Positions 1-5,087 of a stretch of 10,278 nt of DNA are shown here, piece by piece. Under the pieces are notes generated by a model. That model was given only the letters and a program-made list of their open reading frames with translations, did not search any database and was not told the origin of the DNA. The position numbers and the translations under genes were made by a program. Each line of letters opens with the position of its first letter. The first letter of the stretch is position 1. The stretch is from positions 1-10,278 of the forward strand of contig WFPN01000036.1 of the NCBI GenBank assembly GCA_015487535.1. Direction: 5' to 3'. The stretch is from Aquificaceae bacterium. Lineage in GTDB: Bacteria; Aquificota; Aquificia; Aquificales; Aquificaceae.

Positions 1-738
1 AACCGTTCCCTTAAATCCTTTCCTCTCCAAGTACGCTATCCCCTCTACAGTGGTTCCTCCCGGGGAGGTGACTTTAGTTATCCACTCGTTCGGGTTCCCC
101 CCGAGCTCCTTCAGGAGCTGGGAACTCCCGGAGACAGTATCGAGGACGATTCTCAGGGCGTCCTCGTATCCGAGGCCTTCCTTTACCCCTGCCATTGCCA
201 GAGCGTCTATGAAGGAAAAGATGAAGGCGGGAGAGCTTCCCGCTATGGCTGTGAAGCTGGCGAAAAGGTCCTCCTGGATCTCGTAGAGGCTCCCGCAGGT
301 GGAAAACAGGTTCAGTATCCGCGAAAATTCTTCCTCCGAGAGCTTACCGTTCTGGGCTACCGCTATGGTTCCCCTGCCTACAAGAACGTTTATATTCGGC
401 ATCATCCTGATGATCTTCCTGTCCGTGCCGACTACCTCCTCTATGGTTCTTATATCCACGCCCGCCGCTATGCTGATGAGGACCTTGTCCTTTACCGTGT
501 CCTTTACAGCCTCTAGGACTCCCTTCAGGTCTTTGGGTTTCACGGCAAGCAGAATAAGGTCGCTCTCGCCGATAAGGAAGTGAAGGTCTTTGGCAACGCC
601 GAAGCCCTCTTCAAGGGCCCTCTCCCTCCTCTCACCGCTTATCTCGAACACGGTGATGTTCTCCCTTCCCACTGAGCTCGAGAGGGCCTTCGCGAAGGCG
701 CTCCCCATGTTCCCGTAACCAACTATCCCCACTCTCAT
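1..738 (-). CDS. proC: Pyrroline-5-carboxylate reductase (3' end outside window)
   Basis: Catalyses the last step of proline synthesis, NAD(P)H-dependent reduction of 1-pyrroline-5-carboxylate to L-proline, in the cytoplasm. Seen: an N-terminal Rossmann motif GYGNMG (about residues 7-12), the sequence AVKPKDL typical of the family near residue 65, MMPNINVLVGRG in the middle, and the C-terminal family signature TSPGGTTVEGI around residues 225-235. The visible 246 codons are open to the window edge; the family is usually about 260-270 residues, so only roughly 20 residues should be missing. The ATG at 738 overlaps the stop of the upstream DUF2103 gene by 4 bases (ATGA on the minus strand) and has a purine-rich GGGAGAGG about 5 bases upstream, so the two genes are probably co-transcribed and translationally coupled. 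No anomalies in the visible part. Confidence 0.95.
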   Translation of the reverse strand, partial: MRVGIVGYGNMGSAFAKALSSSVGRENITVFEISGERRERALEEGFGVAKDLHFLIGESDLILLAVKPKDLKGVLEAVKDTVKDKVLISIAAGVDIRTIEEVVGTDRKIIRMMPNINVLVGRGTIAVAQNGKLSEEEFSRILNLFSTCGSLYEIQEDLFASFTAIAGSSPAFIFSFIDALAMAGVKEGLGYEDALRIVLDTVSGSSQLLKELGGNPNEWITKVTSPGGTTVEGIAYLERKGFKGTV

Positions 739-1019
739 CCGAACCTCTCCCTGAACCTTTTTTCAAAACCATCGTAATCCGAACAGACGACGAAAACCTC
801 CTGTACGGAGGTTCCGTTCTTGTAAAGGAGCTTGTATCCGCTCAGGGTCCTGTACTTCAGGAATATGCCCTTGGACCCTCTTCCCCTGTTCTGCCTGACT
901 ATCCTGCCCGGTATTATGCTTTCCACCTCATTCCATCCTTCTATCTCCGAAAGGAGTCTCTCAAGACCCTCTAAAAGATGGTGTTCGGTCTTGAGCTTGC
1001 CGCTTCTGTTCCTGTGCAT
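735..1019 (-). CDS. DUF2103 family protein (predicted metal-binding)
   Basis: A 94-residue basic protein of unknown function. The pattern SGKLKTEHHLLEGL near the N-terminus, IIPGRI in the middle, then LSGYKLLYKNGTSVQEVFVV matches the DUF2103 family as I remember it from cyanobacteria and archaea, where it is labelled a predicted metal-binding protein; the paired histidines at residues 13-14 could be ligands, which is inference. No membrane segment or signal peptide is visible. It lies first in a two-gene unit with proC (4-base overlap), divergent from rpsB. The ATG start at 1019 has no Shine-Dalgarno upstream; a -10-like TATCTT on the minus strand ends 7 bases before it, so a leaderless mRNA is possible. 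An alternative start further inside would remove the conserved N-terminal motif. Family assignment is from memory of the consensus, without a search. Confidence 0.75.
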   Translation of the reverse strand: MHRNRSGKLKTEHHLLEGLERLLSEIEGWNEVESIIPGRIVRQNRGRGSKGIFLKYRTLSGYKLLYKNGTSVQEVFVVCSDYDGFEKRFRERFG

Positions 1020-1026
1020 GTATAAT
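997..1026 (+). promoter_or_regulatory. Probable sigma-70-type promoter of the rpsB operon
   Basis: Seen: a perfect TATAAT at 1021-1026 preceded, after 18 bases, by TTGCCG at 997-1002 (4 of 6 matches to TTGACA). The -35 lies inside the first codons of the divergent DUF2103 gene. Transcription would start near 1032-1034, giving a leader of about 80 bases ahead of the rpsB ATG. This is the best promoter-like sequence in the window and sits where a major ribosomal-protein promoter is expected. Confidence 0.65.
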
Positions 1027-1032
1027 AAGATA
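1027..1032 (-). promoter_or_regulatory. Possible -10 element for DUF2103-proC (leaderless)
   Basis: On the minus strand TATCTT occupies 1032-1027, immediately next to the plus-strand TATAAT of the rpsB promoter. With usual spacing, transcription would start at about 1019-1020, on the A of the DUF2103 ATG. No convincing -35 is seen at 17-18 bases (AAGCGG-like), so this is tentative. It is offered because the gene has no Shine-Dalgarno and must be expressed from this very short gap. Confidence 0.3.
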
Positions 1033-1113
1033 GCTTAGAACGCACCCTTCCCGCTTGGGTTGCCCTCTTCAGGGTTCATCGGGAAGGGGAGGCAAAACCC
1101 AAGGAGGTGTAAG
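1033..1113 (+). promoter_or_regulatory. Structured 5' leader of rpsB mRNA, candidate autoregulatory element
   Basis: Two perfect complementary pairs lie in this leader. Arm A, CCCTTCCCG (1045-1053), pairs with CGGGAAGGG (1080-1088), 9 bp. Arm B, CTTGGGTT (1054-1061), directly follows A and pairs with AACCCAAG (1096-1103), 8 bp. Their order A-B-A'-B' is that of a pseudoknot, or of two mutually exclusive hairpins. A small hairpin CCCT-CTTC-AGGG (1063-1074) sits between B and A'. B' overlaps the first bases of the Shine-Dalgarno AAGGAGGTG (1101-1109), so B-B' pairing should reduce rpsB initiation. Known: in enterobacteria the rpsB-tsf mRNA leader is structured and bound by S2 for feedback control. 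That this leader works the same way is inference; I did not align it to a known family. Confidence 0.6.
1101..1109 (+). promoter_or_regulatory. rpsB ribosome binding site
   Basis: AAGGAGGTG, close to a perfect complement of the 16S 3' end, lies 4 bases before the ATG at 1114. It fixes the rpsB start there and rules out the longer in-frame reading that begins at TTG 1060. Its first three bases can pair with leader arm B. Confidence 0.85.
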
Positions 1114-1938
1114 ATGGCTGTAGTTTCCATGAAGGAGCTCTTGGAGGCGGGTGTCCACTTCGGACACTCCAAGTCCAGATGGAATCCCAAGATGGCCCCC
1201 TACCTTTACGGGGTCAAGAACGGCATCCACATAATAGACCTCAACAAGACCCTCGTTCTGCTGGAGGAGGCCTACAACTTTGTCTCCGACAGCGTGGCCC
1301 AGGGGGCTGAGATCATATTCGTAGGGACGAAGAGACAGGCCAAGGAGATCATCAAGGAAGAGGCCGAGAGGTGTGGAGCCTTCTACGTTAACGAGAGATG
1401 GGTAGGAGGGCTTCTTACCAACTTCCAGACTGTCAGGAAGAGCCTCCAGAAGCTCAGCAAACTCGAGATGATGGAGGCTGAAGGAGTATTCGAGGTCCTT
1501 CCCAAGAAGGAGGTTAGGAGGCTCAGGAGGCAGATGGAGAGGCTCAGGAAGCTCTATGGCGGCATAAGGAACATGGAGAGGCTCCCCGACATAATGTGGG
1601 TCGTGGACACGGTGAGGGAGTCCATAGCGGTCCTGGAAGCCAAGAAGTTGGGAATTCCTGTAGTTGCCATAGCGGACTCCAACTGCGATCCCGATCTCAT
1701 AGACTATATAGTTCCCGGAAACGACGACGCCATAAAGTCCATAAAGCTCCTCACCTCAAAGATAGCTGACGCTGTTGTGGAAGGAAGGACCAGAAGGGAG
1801 AGCGCCGAAGAGGTCGAGGCCAAGAAGGAGAGGAAGGTGGTCACGGTTGAAGAGCACGAGAAGGAGCTCTTCGAGAAGGCCATGGCCATGTCCGAGAAGT
1901 ACGAGGAGATAGACAAGGACACCACGGACTACGAGTGA
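1114..1938 (+). CDS. rpsB: 30S ribosomal protein S2
   Basis: Structural protein of the small ribosomal subunit, 274 residues. Seen: the N-terminal MKELLEAGVHFGHSKSRWNPKM, then YLYGVKNGIHIIDLNKT, FVGTKRQAKEII, NERWVGGLLTNFQT, and the C-terminal half signature PVVAIADSNCDPDLIDYIVPGNDDA, all characteristic of S2. The protein ends in a charged Glu/Lys tail of about 45 residues, longer than E. coli S2 (241 residues) but common in other lineages. The start at ATG 1114 is set by a strong Shine-Dalgarno and by the family N-terminus. It heads the rpsB-tsf-pyrH-frr cluster. The TGA stop at 1936-1938 overlaps by one base the ATG of a small candidate ORF. The structured leader upstream suggests translational feedback. 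Confidence 0.98.
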   Translation: MAVVSMKELLEAGVHFGHSKSRWNPKMAPYLYGVKNGIHIIDLNKTLVLLEEAYNFVSDSVAQGAEIIFVGTKRQAKEIIKEEAERCGAFYVNERWVGGLLTNFQTVRKSLQKLSKLEMMEAEGVFEVLPKKEVRRLRRQMERLRKLYGGIRNMERLPDIMWVVDTVRESIAVLEAKKLGIPVVAIADSNCDPDLIDYIVPGNDDAIKSIKLLTSKIADAVVEGRTRRESAEEVEAKKERKVVTVEEHEKELFEKAMAMSEKYEEIDKDTTDYE

Positions 1939-2051
1939 TGTTTATGGGTATTCTTTCCCTCGTTTGTCTTGTCCTGTGTGGCATCGTAGTGTCTTACTTT
2001 ATCGTGAAGATTAAAGGAATGGAGGTTAGAGATGGCGGTCAGTATGGCTGA
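1938..2051 (+). CDS. Candidate 37-residue single-pass membrane microprotein
   Basis: The gap between rpsB and tsf holds an uninterrupted ORF starting at the ATG of the TGATG formed with the rpsB stop and ending at TGA 2049-2051, about 20 bases inside tsf. The product begins MFMGILSLVCLVLCGIVVSY, a hydrophobic stretch to about residue 24, then a basic turn KIKG and a polar tail ending GGQYG. That is the shape of a one-helix inner-membrane peptide. For it: exact overlap with rpsB of the same TGATG type used at tsf/pyrH and panC/fmt, and a coherent transmembrane profile over the whole gap. Against it: no Shine-Dalgarno of its own, short length, isoleucine codons ATT/ATC rather than the ATA favoured by neighbours, and a T-rich gap that yields hydrophobic residues by chance. 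I do not recognise the family and assign no function. Confidence 0.35.
   Translation: MFMGILSLVCLVLCGIVVSYFIVKIKGMEVRDGGQYG
2021..2025 (+). promoter_or_regulatory. tsf ribosome binding site
   Basis: GGAGG lies 6 bases before ATG 2032 and selects that codon over the in-frame ATG at 2044, although both would give plausible EF-Ts N-termini. The site is inside the candidate microprotein ORF, so ribosomes finishing that ORF at 2051 would pass over the tsf start. Confidence 0.75.
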
Positions 2052-2898
2052 CGTTAAGAAACTCAGAGAGATGACCGGCGCCGGTATGCTCGACTGCAAG
2101 AAGGCTCTCGAGGAAGCCGGCGGGGACATAGAGAAGGCCAAAGAGATCCTTAGAGTAAAAGGCCTCGCAAAGGCCGAGAAGAAGGCGAGCAGGGAGACCA
2201 AAGAGGGTATAGTGAGGGTGAAGGTAACCGAGGACAGGAAGAAGGGCGCCATGATAGAACTCAACTGCGAGACCGACTTCGTAGCCAGAAACGAGGAGTT
2301 CCAGGCGCTGGCCGACGAGATCCTCGAACATATCCTCTCTACCGAAGAGAACGCGAACAGAGAGGGAGATGGAGCAGATATCCTGGGCCAGAAGTTCTAC
2401 AGGGACGGAGCCAAAACCATCGAGGAGATCATAAAGGAGGCCATAGCCAAGATAGGCGAGAACATAAGGCTCTCGAGATACTGCAGGTACGATACTGAGA
2501 ACTACCTGCACTCTTACGTCCACGGTGGTGGAAGGATAGGGGTCCTCTTGGAGTTCAAAGCTCCAAACCTGGATGATAAGGTCCTCAGGCTCGTTCAGGA
2601 CGTTGCGATGCAGATAGCGGCGATGAGACCCGAGTTCGTGAGCGTGGAGACCATACCCCAGGAGGTCCTCGAGAGGGAAAAGAATATCCTGATGGAGCAG
2701 GCCCGACAGGAGGGCAAGCCCGAACACATACTCGAAAAGATAGTACAGGGTAAGCTGAAGAAGTTCTACCAGGAGAAGGTCCTCCTCGAGCAGCCCTTCA
2801 TCAAGGACGATAAGAAGAGCGTGGGTAAGGTGATAGAGGAGTCTGGACTCGGTGTAGAGATAAAGAGGTTCTGCAGGTTCGAGCTCGGCGGTATCTGA
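2032..2898 (+). CDS. tsf: Elongation factor Ts
   Basis: Guanine nucleotide exchange factor that regenerates EF-Tu-GTP in the cytoplasm; 288 residues, normal for the family (E. coli 283). Seen: an N-terminal UBA-like module, VKKLREMTGAGMLDCKKALE (about residues 8-27), followed by the core motif ELNCETDFVARNEEF (about residues 76-90) whose TDFVARN contacts EF-Tu, then the second core subdomain with LLEFKAP and DVAMQIAAMRPEFVS. The C-terminal part contains a long charged helical segment with Gln-Glu-Lys, as in other EF-Ts proteins. It starts at ATG 2032 with GGAGG 6 bases upstream. The TGA stop overlaps the pyrH ATG by one base (TGATG at 2896-2900), so pyrH translation is probably coupled to tsf. 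Confidence 0.97.
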   Translation: MAVSMADVKKLREMTGAGMLDCKKALEEAGGDIEKAKEILRVKGLAKAEKKASRETKEGIVRVKVTEDRKKGAMIELNCETDFVARNEEFQALADEILEHILSTEENANREGDGADILGQKFYRDGAKTIEEIIKEAIAKIGENIRLSRYCRYDTENYLHSYVHGGGRIGVLLEFKAPNLDDKVLRLVQDVAMQIAAMRPEFVSVETIPQEVLEREKNILMEQARQEGKPEHILEKIVQGKLKKFYQEKVLLEQPFIKDDKKSVGKVIEESGLGVEIKRFCRFELGGI

Positions 2899-3623
2899 TG
2901 GAGGAAAAGCCCAAGTACAGGAGGATTCTGCTTAAGCTCTCCGGCGAGGCCTTCGCCGGGGACCAGGGGTACGGTATAGATCCGGACTTTCTGGAATACA
3001 TATCCCACGAAATCAAGTCCGTTCACGACCTCGGCGTTGAGGTGGCCATAGTTATAGGCGGGGGAAACATCTTCAGGGGCTTTCAGGGGGAAGATATAGG
3101 GATAGACAGGGCCACCGCCGACTACATGGGTATGCTGGCCACCGTTATAAACGCCCTTGCACTCCAATCGGCCTTGGAGAGACACGTCAGCATTCCCACC
3201 AGGGTTCTTTCGGCGATAGAGATGAGACAGGTCTCCGAGCCCTACATAAGGAGGAGGGCCGTCAGGCATCTTGAAAAGGGAAGGATAGTAATCTTCGCAG
3301 GCGGAACGGGAAACCCCTTCTTCTCCACCGATACCGCCGCCGCCCTGAGGGCCGCCGAGATAGATGCGGAGGTCCTTCTAAAGGCCACGAAGGTGGGAGG
3401 CATATACGACAAGGATCCTGAGAAGTATCCCGACGCGGTCCTGATAAAGGAGATAAGCTACCTTGAGGTTATAAACAGGGGAATAAGGGTGATGGATCAC
3501 ACCGCCCTTACGATGTGCAGGGAGAACAAGATACCGATAATAGTCTTCAACATAAAGGAGAGGGGAAACCTAAGGGCCGTGGTTCTTGGGGAGGATGTTG
3601 GCTCCGTCGTAAGAGGTTTATAA
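2898..3623 (+). CDS. pyrH: Uridylate (UMP) kinase
   Basis: Phosphorylates UMP to UDP with ATP, a hexameric amino-acid-kinase-fold enzyme of bacterial pyrimidine synthesis; 241 residues, the usual length. Seen: RRILLKLSGEA (about residues 8-18, ATP-site lysine in KLSGE), VIGGGNIFRG (about 52-61), RATADYMGMLATVINALALQ (71-90), the UMP/phosphate loop GGTGNPFFSTDTAAALRA (135-152), and KATKVGGIYDKDP (about 162-174). The ATG is in the one-base overlap with the tsf stop and has no evident Shine-Dalgarno, implying translational coupling. It is part of the conserved rpsB-tsf-pyrH-frr order. The TAA stop at 3621-3623 lies inside a TATAAT sequence that may serve frr. Confidence 0.97.
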   Translation: MEEKPKYRRILLKLSGEAFAGDQGYGIDPDFLEYISHEIKSVHDLGVEVAIVIGGGNIFRGFQGEDIGIDRATADYMGMLATVINALALQSALERHVSIPTRVLSAIEMRQVSEPYIRRRAVRHLEKGRIVIFAGGTGNPFFSTDTAAALRAAEIDAEVLLKATKVGGIYDKDPEKYPDAVLIKEISYLEVINRGIRVMDHTALTMCRENKIPIIVFNIKERGNLRAVVLGEDVGSVVRGL

Positions 3624-3624
3624 T
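3598..3624 (+). promoter_or_regulatory. Possible internal promoter before frr
   Basis: TATAAT at 3619-3624, overlapping the pyrH stop codon, with TTGGCT at 3598-3603 and a short 15-base spacer. Transcription would start at about 3631-3633, at or next to the frr ATG, yielding a nearly leaderless mRNA. The -10 is perfect but the spacer is below the usual 16-18, so this is tentative. The absence of a Shine-Dalgarno for frr makes it worth recording. Confidence 0.35.
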
Positions 3625-3632
3625 AATTAACC

Positions 3633-4187
3633 ATGGTACAGGAGATAGAGGACATCCTCAAAGAGACAGAGAAGGATATGAAGAAGAGCGTCCAGCACTT
3701 CAGAAACGAGATAGCCGGGATAAGGACTGGAAGGGCTTCAACTGCTTTAGTTGAGGAGCTCAAGGTAGAGTACTACGGCTCGAAGGTCCCGGTGAAGCAG
3801 CTCGGCACTATATCTGTCCCGGAGCCTACCCAGATAATGATACAGGTGTGGGATACGAACTCGATTTCCGCTATAGAGAAGGTTATAAGGGAGGAGCTTA
3901 ACCTCAATCCGAACACCCAGGGGAACGTTATCAGGATAAACCTGCCGCCACTTACAGAGGAGAGGAGGAAAGAGCTCGCCAGGATGCTCCACAAGCTCGC
4001 CGAGGAGGCGAGGGTGGCGGTAAGGAACCTAAGGAGAGATGCCAAGGATATGATAGAGGAGCTCGAAGGTATATCCGAGGACGAGAAGAAGCGTGCCCTC
4101 GACAGACTCCAGAAGATCACCGACAGGTACATAGAGGAGATAAACAAGCTCCTGGAAGCGAAGGAAGAGGAGATAATGACCGTATGA
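3633..4187 (+). CDS. frr: Ribosome recycling factor
   Basis: Splits post-termination 70S ribosomes together with EF-G; 184 residues, the standard size. Seen: the N-terminal three-helix-bundle strand with KKSVQHFRNEIAGIRTGRAS (about residues 18-37, the RTGRAS motif), the beta-rich domain II with VEYYGSKVPVKQLGTISVPEP, then INLPPLTEERRKELARMLHKLAEEARVAVRNLRRDA and the terminal helix with LQKITDRYIEEINKLL. The start is ATG 3633, 9 bases after the pyrH stop; it gives the expected family N-terminus. The purine run AGAGG is about 16 bases away, too far for a normal Shine-Dalgarno, so initiation may rely on coupling to pyrH or on a leaderless mRNA. The stop TGA overlaps the next ATG by 4 bases. Confidence 0.97.
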   Translation: MVQEIEDILKETEKDMKKSVQHFRNEIAGIRTGRASTALVEELKVEYYGSKVPVKQLGTISVPEPTQIMIQVWDTNSISAIEKVIREELNLNPNTQGNVIRINLPPLTEERRKELARMLHKLAEEARVAVRNLRRDAKDMIEELEGISEDEKKRALDRLQKITDRYIEEINKLLEAKEEEIMTV

Positions 4188-4702
4188 TAATAAACAGGGA
4201 CGTTCTTATAGGTATCCTGTTCGCTCTGTTTTTGGCAGCCCTGGTGGGCGGTTTCAACTACTGGAAAAGATACCAAGAGAAAAAGATGGACGAGCTTGCC
4301 TCCCTTATATACCTCTACGAGCGGGGAAAGTTGAGTAAGGAAGATCTTGAGAGGAAGCTGAAGGGAACACCGCTGTACCCTTACTTTCTCATAATCAGCG
4401 GAGACGATCCTTCCGAGGCGATCCCTTACGTTGATGACGAGCAGCTAGGATCCCTCCTCAGGGAAAGGAAGGCTTACACTCTTTACAGGGAGAAAAACTA
4501 TGCGGATGCTCTAAACTCGCTTGGAAGTATAGACAAGGAGAAGTTCAACTACCCCTCAGCCCTCCTTCTGAAGGCCTTCACACTCCAGGCGAAGGGCGAC
4601 GTTAAAGGGGCTAAGGAGATCTACAACCAGCTCTCTAAAGACTACAAGGATACCTACTTCGGTAGGATAGCCTACGGCTTTCTCCTCTCCCTTAAGGATT
4701 AG
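4184..4702 (+). CDS. Membrane-anchored TPR-like protein of unknown function
   Basis: 172 residues. Seen: one hydrophobic segment at about residues 7-25 (LIGILFALFLAALVGGF), a basic cluster WKRYQEKK just after it, a charged linker, then a helical region whose last part (about residues 110-165) reads as tetratricopeptide-like pairs: AYTLYREKNYADALNSL and LLKAFTLQAKGDVKGAKEIYNQL. The architecture recalls YfgM-type proteins (one membrane anchor plus TPR-like domain), which in E. coli link SecYEG with periplasmic chaperones; that likeness is architectural only. The positive residues after the membrane segment would by the positive-inside rule leave the TPR part in the cytoplasm, opposite to YfgM, so topology is open. 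It is the last gene of the rpsB operon, overlapping frr by 4 bases (ATGA). It ends tail to tail with the DUF5335 gene. Confidence 0.8.
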   Translation: MIINRDVLIGILFALFLAALVGGFNYWKRYQEKKMDELASLIYLYERGKLSKEDLERKLKGTPLYPYFLIISGDDPSEAIPYVDDEQLGSLLRERKAYTLYREKNYADALNSLGSIDKEKFNYPSALLLKAFTLQAKGDVKGAKEIYNQLSKDYKDTYFGRIAYGFLLSLKD

Positions 4703-5037
4703 CCCGGGAGTGCGGGGGCTGGCTTTAACCTAAGGACGAACTTGGTCCCATCCTCTTTAATAACCTCGACTGCCTTCAGAGTTCCAGCCTCCTCCTCCAC
4801 GTATATCTCTGTGGGATTCTGGATTAGATGATCGTGCTTTCCTTCTGCAAACTGGATCTCGAACACGTTGTCCTTCGGGTCGTAAGATAGTCCTTCTAGG
4901 AAGGACCACTCCACCTCTACCTGATCTCCGAGCTCCTCACTCACAACCTCCAGCTGACCTTCCACCCCTTTCAGGTTCTTAGATACAGCATCGAAGTACT
5001 TCTCCCATTCCGTTTTGTTGAGTTTTTTCGTGGCCAT
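4699..5037 (-). CDS. DUF5335 family protein
   Basis: 112-residue acidic soluble protein of unknown function. Seen: an N-terminal NKTEWEKYFDAVSK, a middle part VEVEWSFLEGLSYDPKDNVFEIQF followed by DHLIQNPTEIYVEEE, and AVEVIKEDGTKFVLRLKP near the end. This order (W-x-x-FFD, an L-x-GI/LSYD turn, DHLIxxPxxIYVEE, ExxDGTKxVLR) fits the DUF5335 family as I remember it. No signal peptide, membrane helix or catalytic motif is visible. It stands alone on the minus strand between two plus-strand operons. The ATG has a strong Shine-Dalgarno AGGAGGTG (5050-5043 on the minus strand) 5 bases upstream. Its TAA stop overlaps the TAG stop of the TPR-like gene, leaving no intergenic space for a terminator. Confidence 0.75.
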   Translation of the reverse strand: MATKKLNKTEWEKYFDAVSKNLKGVEGQLEVVSEELGDQVEVEWSFLEGLSYDPKDNVFEIQFAEGKHDHLIQNPTEIYVEEEAGTLKAVEVIKEDGTKFVLRLKPAPALPG

Positions 5038-5042
5038 CTTCC

Positions 5043-5050
5043 CACCTCCT
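5043..5050 (-). promoter_or_regulatory. DUF5335 gene ribosome binding site
   Basis: AGGAGGTG on the minus strand, 5 bases before the ATG at 5037. It is one of the strongest Shine-Dalgarno sites in the window and contrasts with the divergent surE start, which has none. Confidence 0.8.
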
Positions 5051-5074
5051 CCAGGGAATATTCTAACACGTCGG

Positions 5075-5080
5075 TAAAAT
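5075..5080 (+). promoter_or_regulatory. Possible -10 element for the surE operon
   Basis: TAAAAT at 5075-5080 is followed by 7 bases (AGTTCCC) and then the surE ATG at 5088, so transcription would start at or one base before the ATG. No good -35 is found 16-18 bases upstream. An alternative -10, TATTCT at 5059-5064, would leave a leader of about 17 bases, still without a Shine-Dalgarno. Confidence 0.35.
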
Positions 5081-5087
5081 AGTTCCC

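Noticed and set aside
50..583. Plus-strand open frames opposite proC
   Set aside because: Antisense to a confidently identified proC; serine/proline-rich sequences typical of shadow frames.
1060..1113. In-frame N-terminal extension of rpsB from TTG 1060
   Set aside because: The strong AAGGAGGTG lies after it and 4 bases before ATG 1114, the S2 family N-terminus begins at MAVVSMKELLEAG, and the stretch forms the structured leader.
2026..2727. Long minus-strand open frame opposite tsf (233 residues)
   Set aside because: It is a shadow of the plus-strand tsf codon pattern; composition is unlike a real protein and tsf is certain.
2766..3269. Minus-strand open frame opposite tsf/pyrH (167 residues)
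   Set aside because: Antisense shadow with no recognisable family; both sense genes are firmly identified.
4701..4720. Inverted repeat AGCCC/GGGCT as an intrinsic terminator
   Set aside because: Only 5 bp with a 10-base loop and no T-run on either strand.
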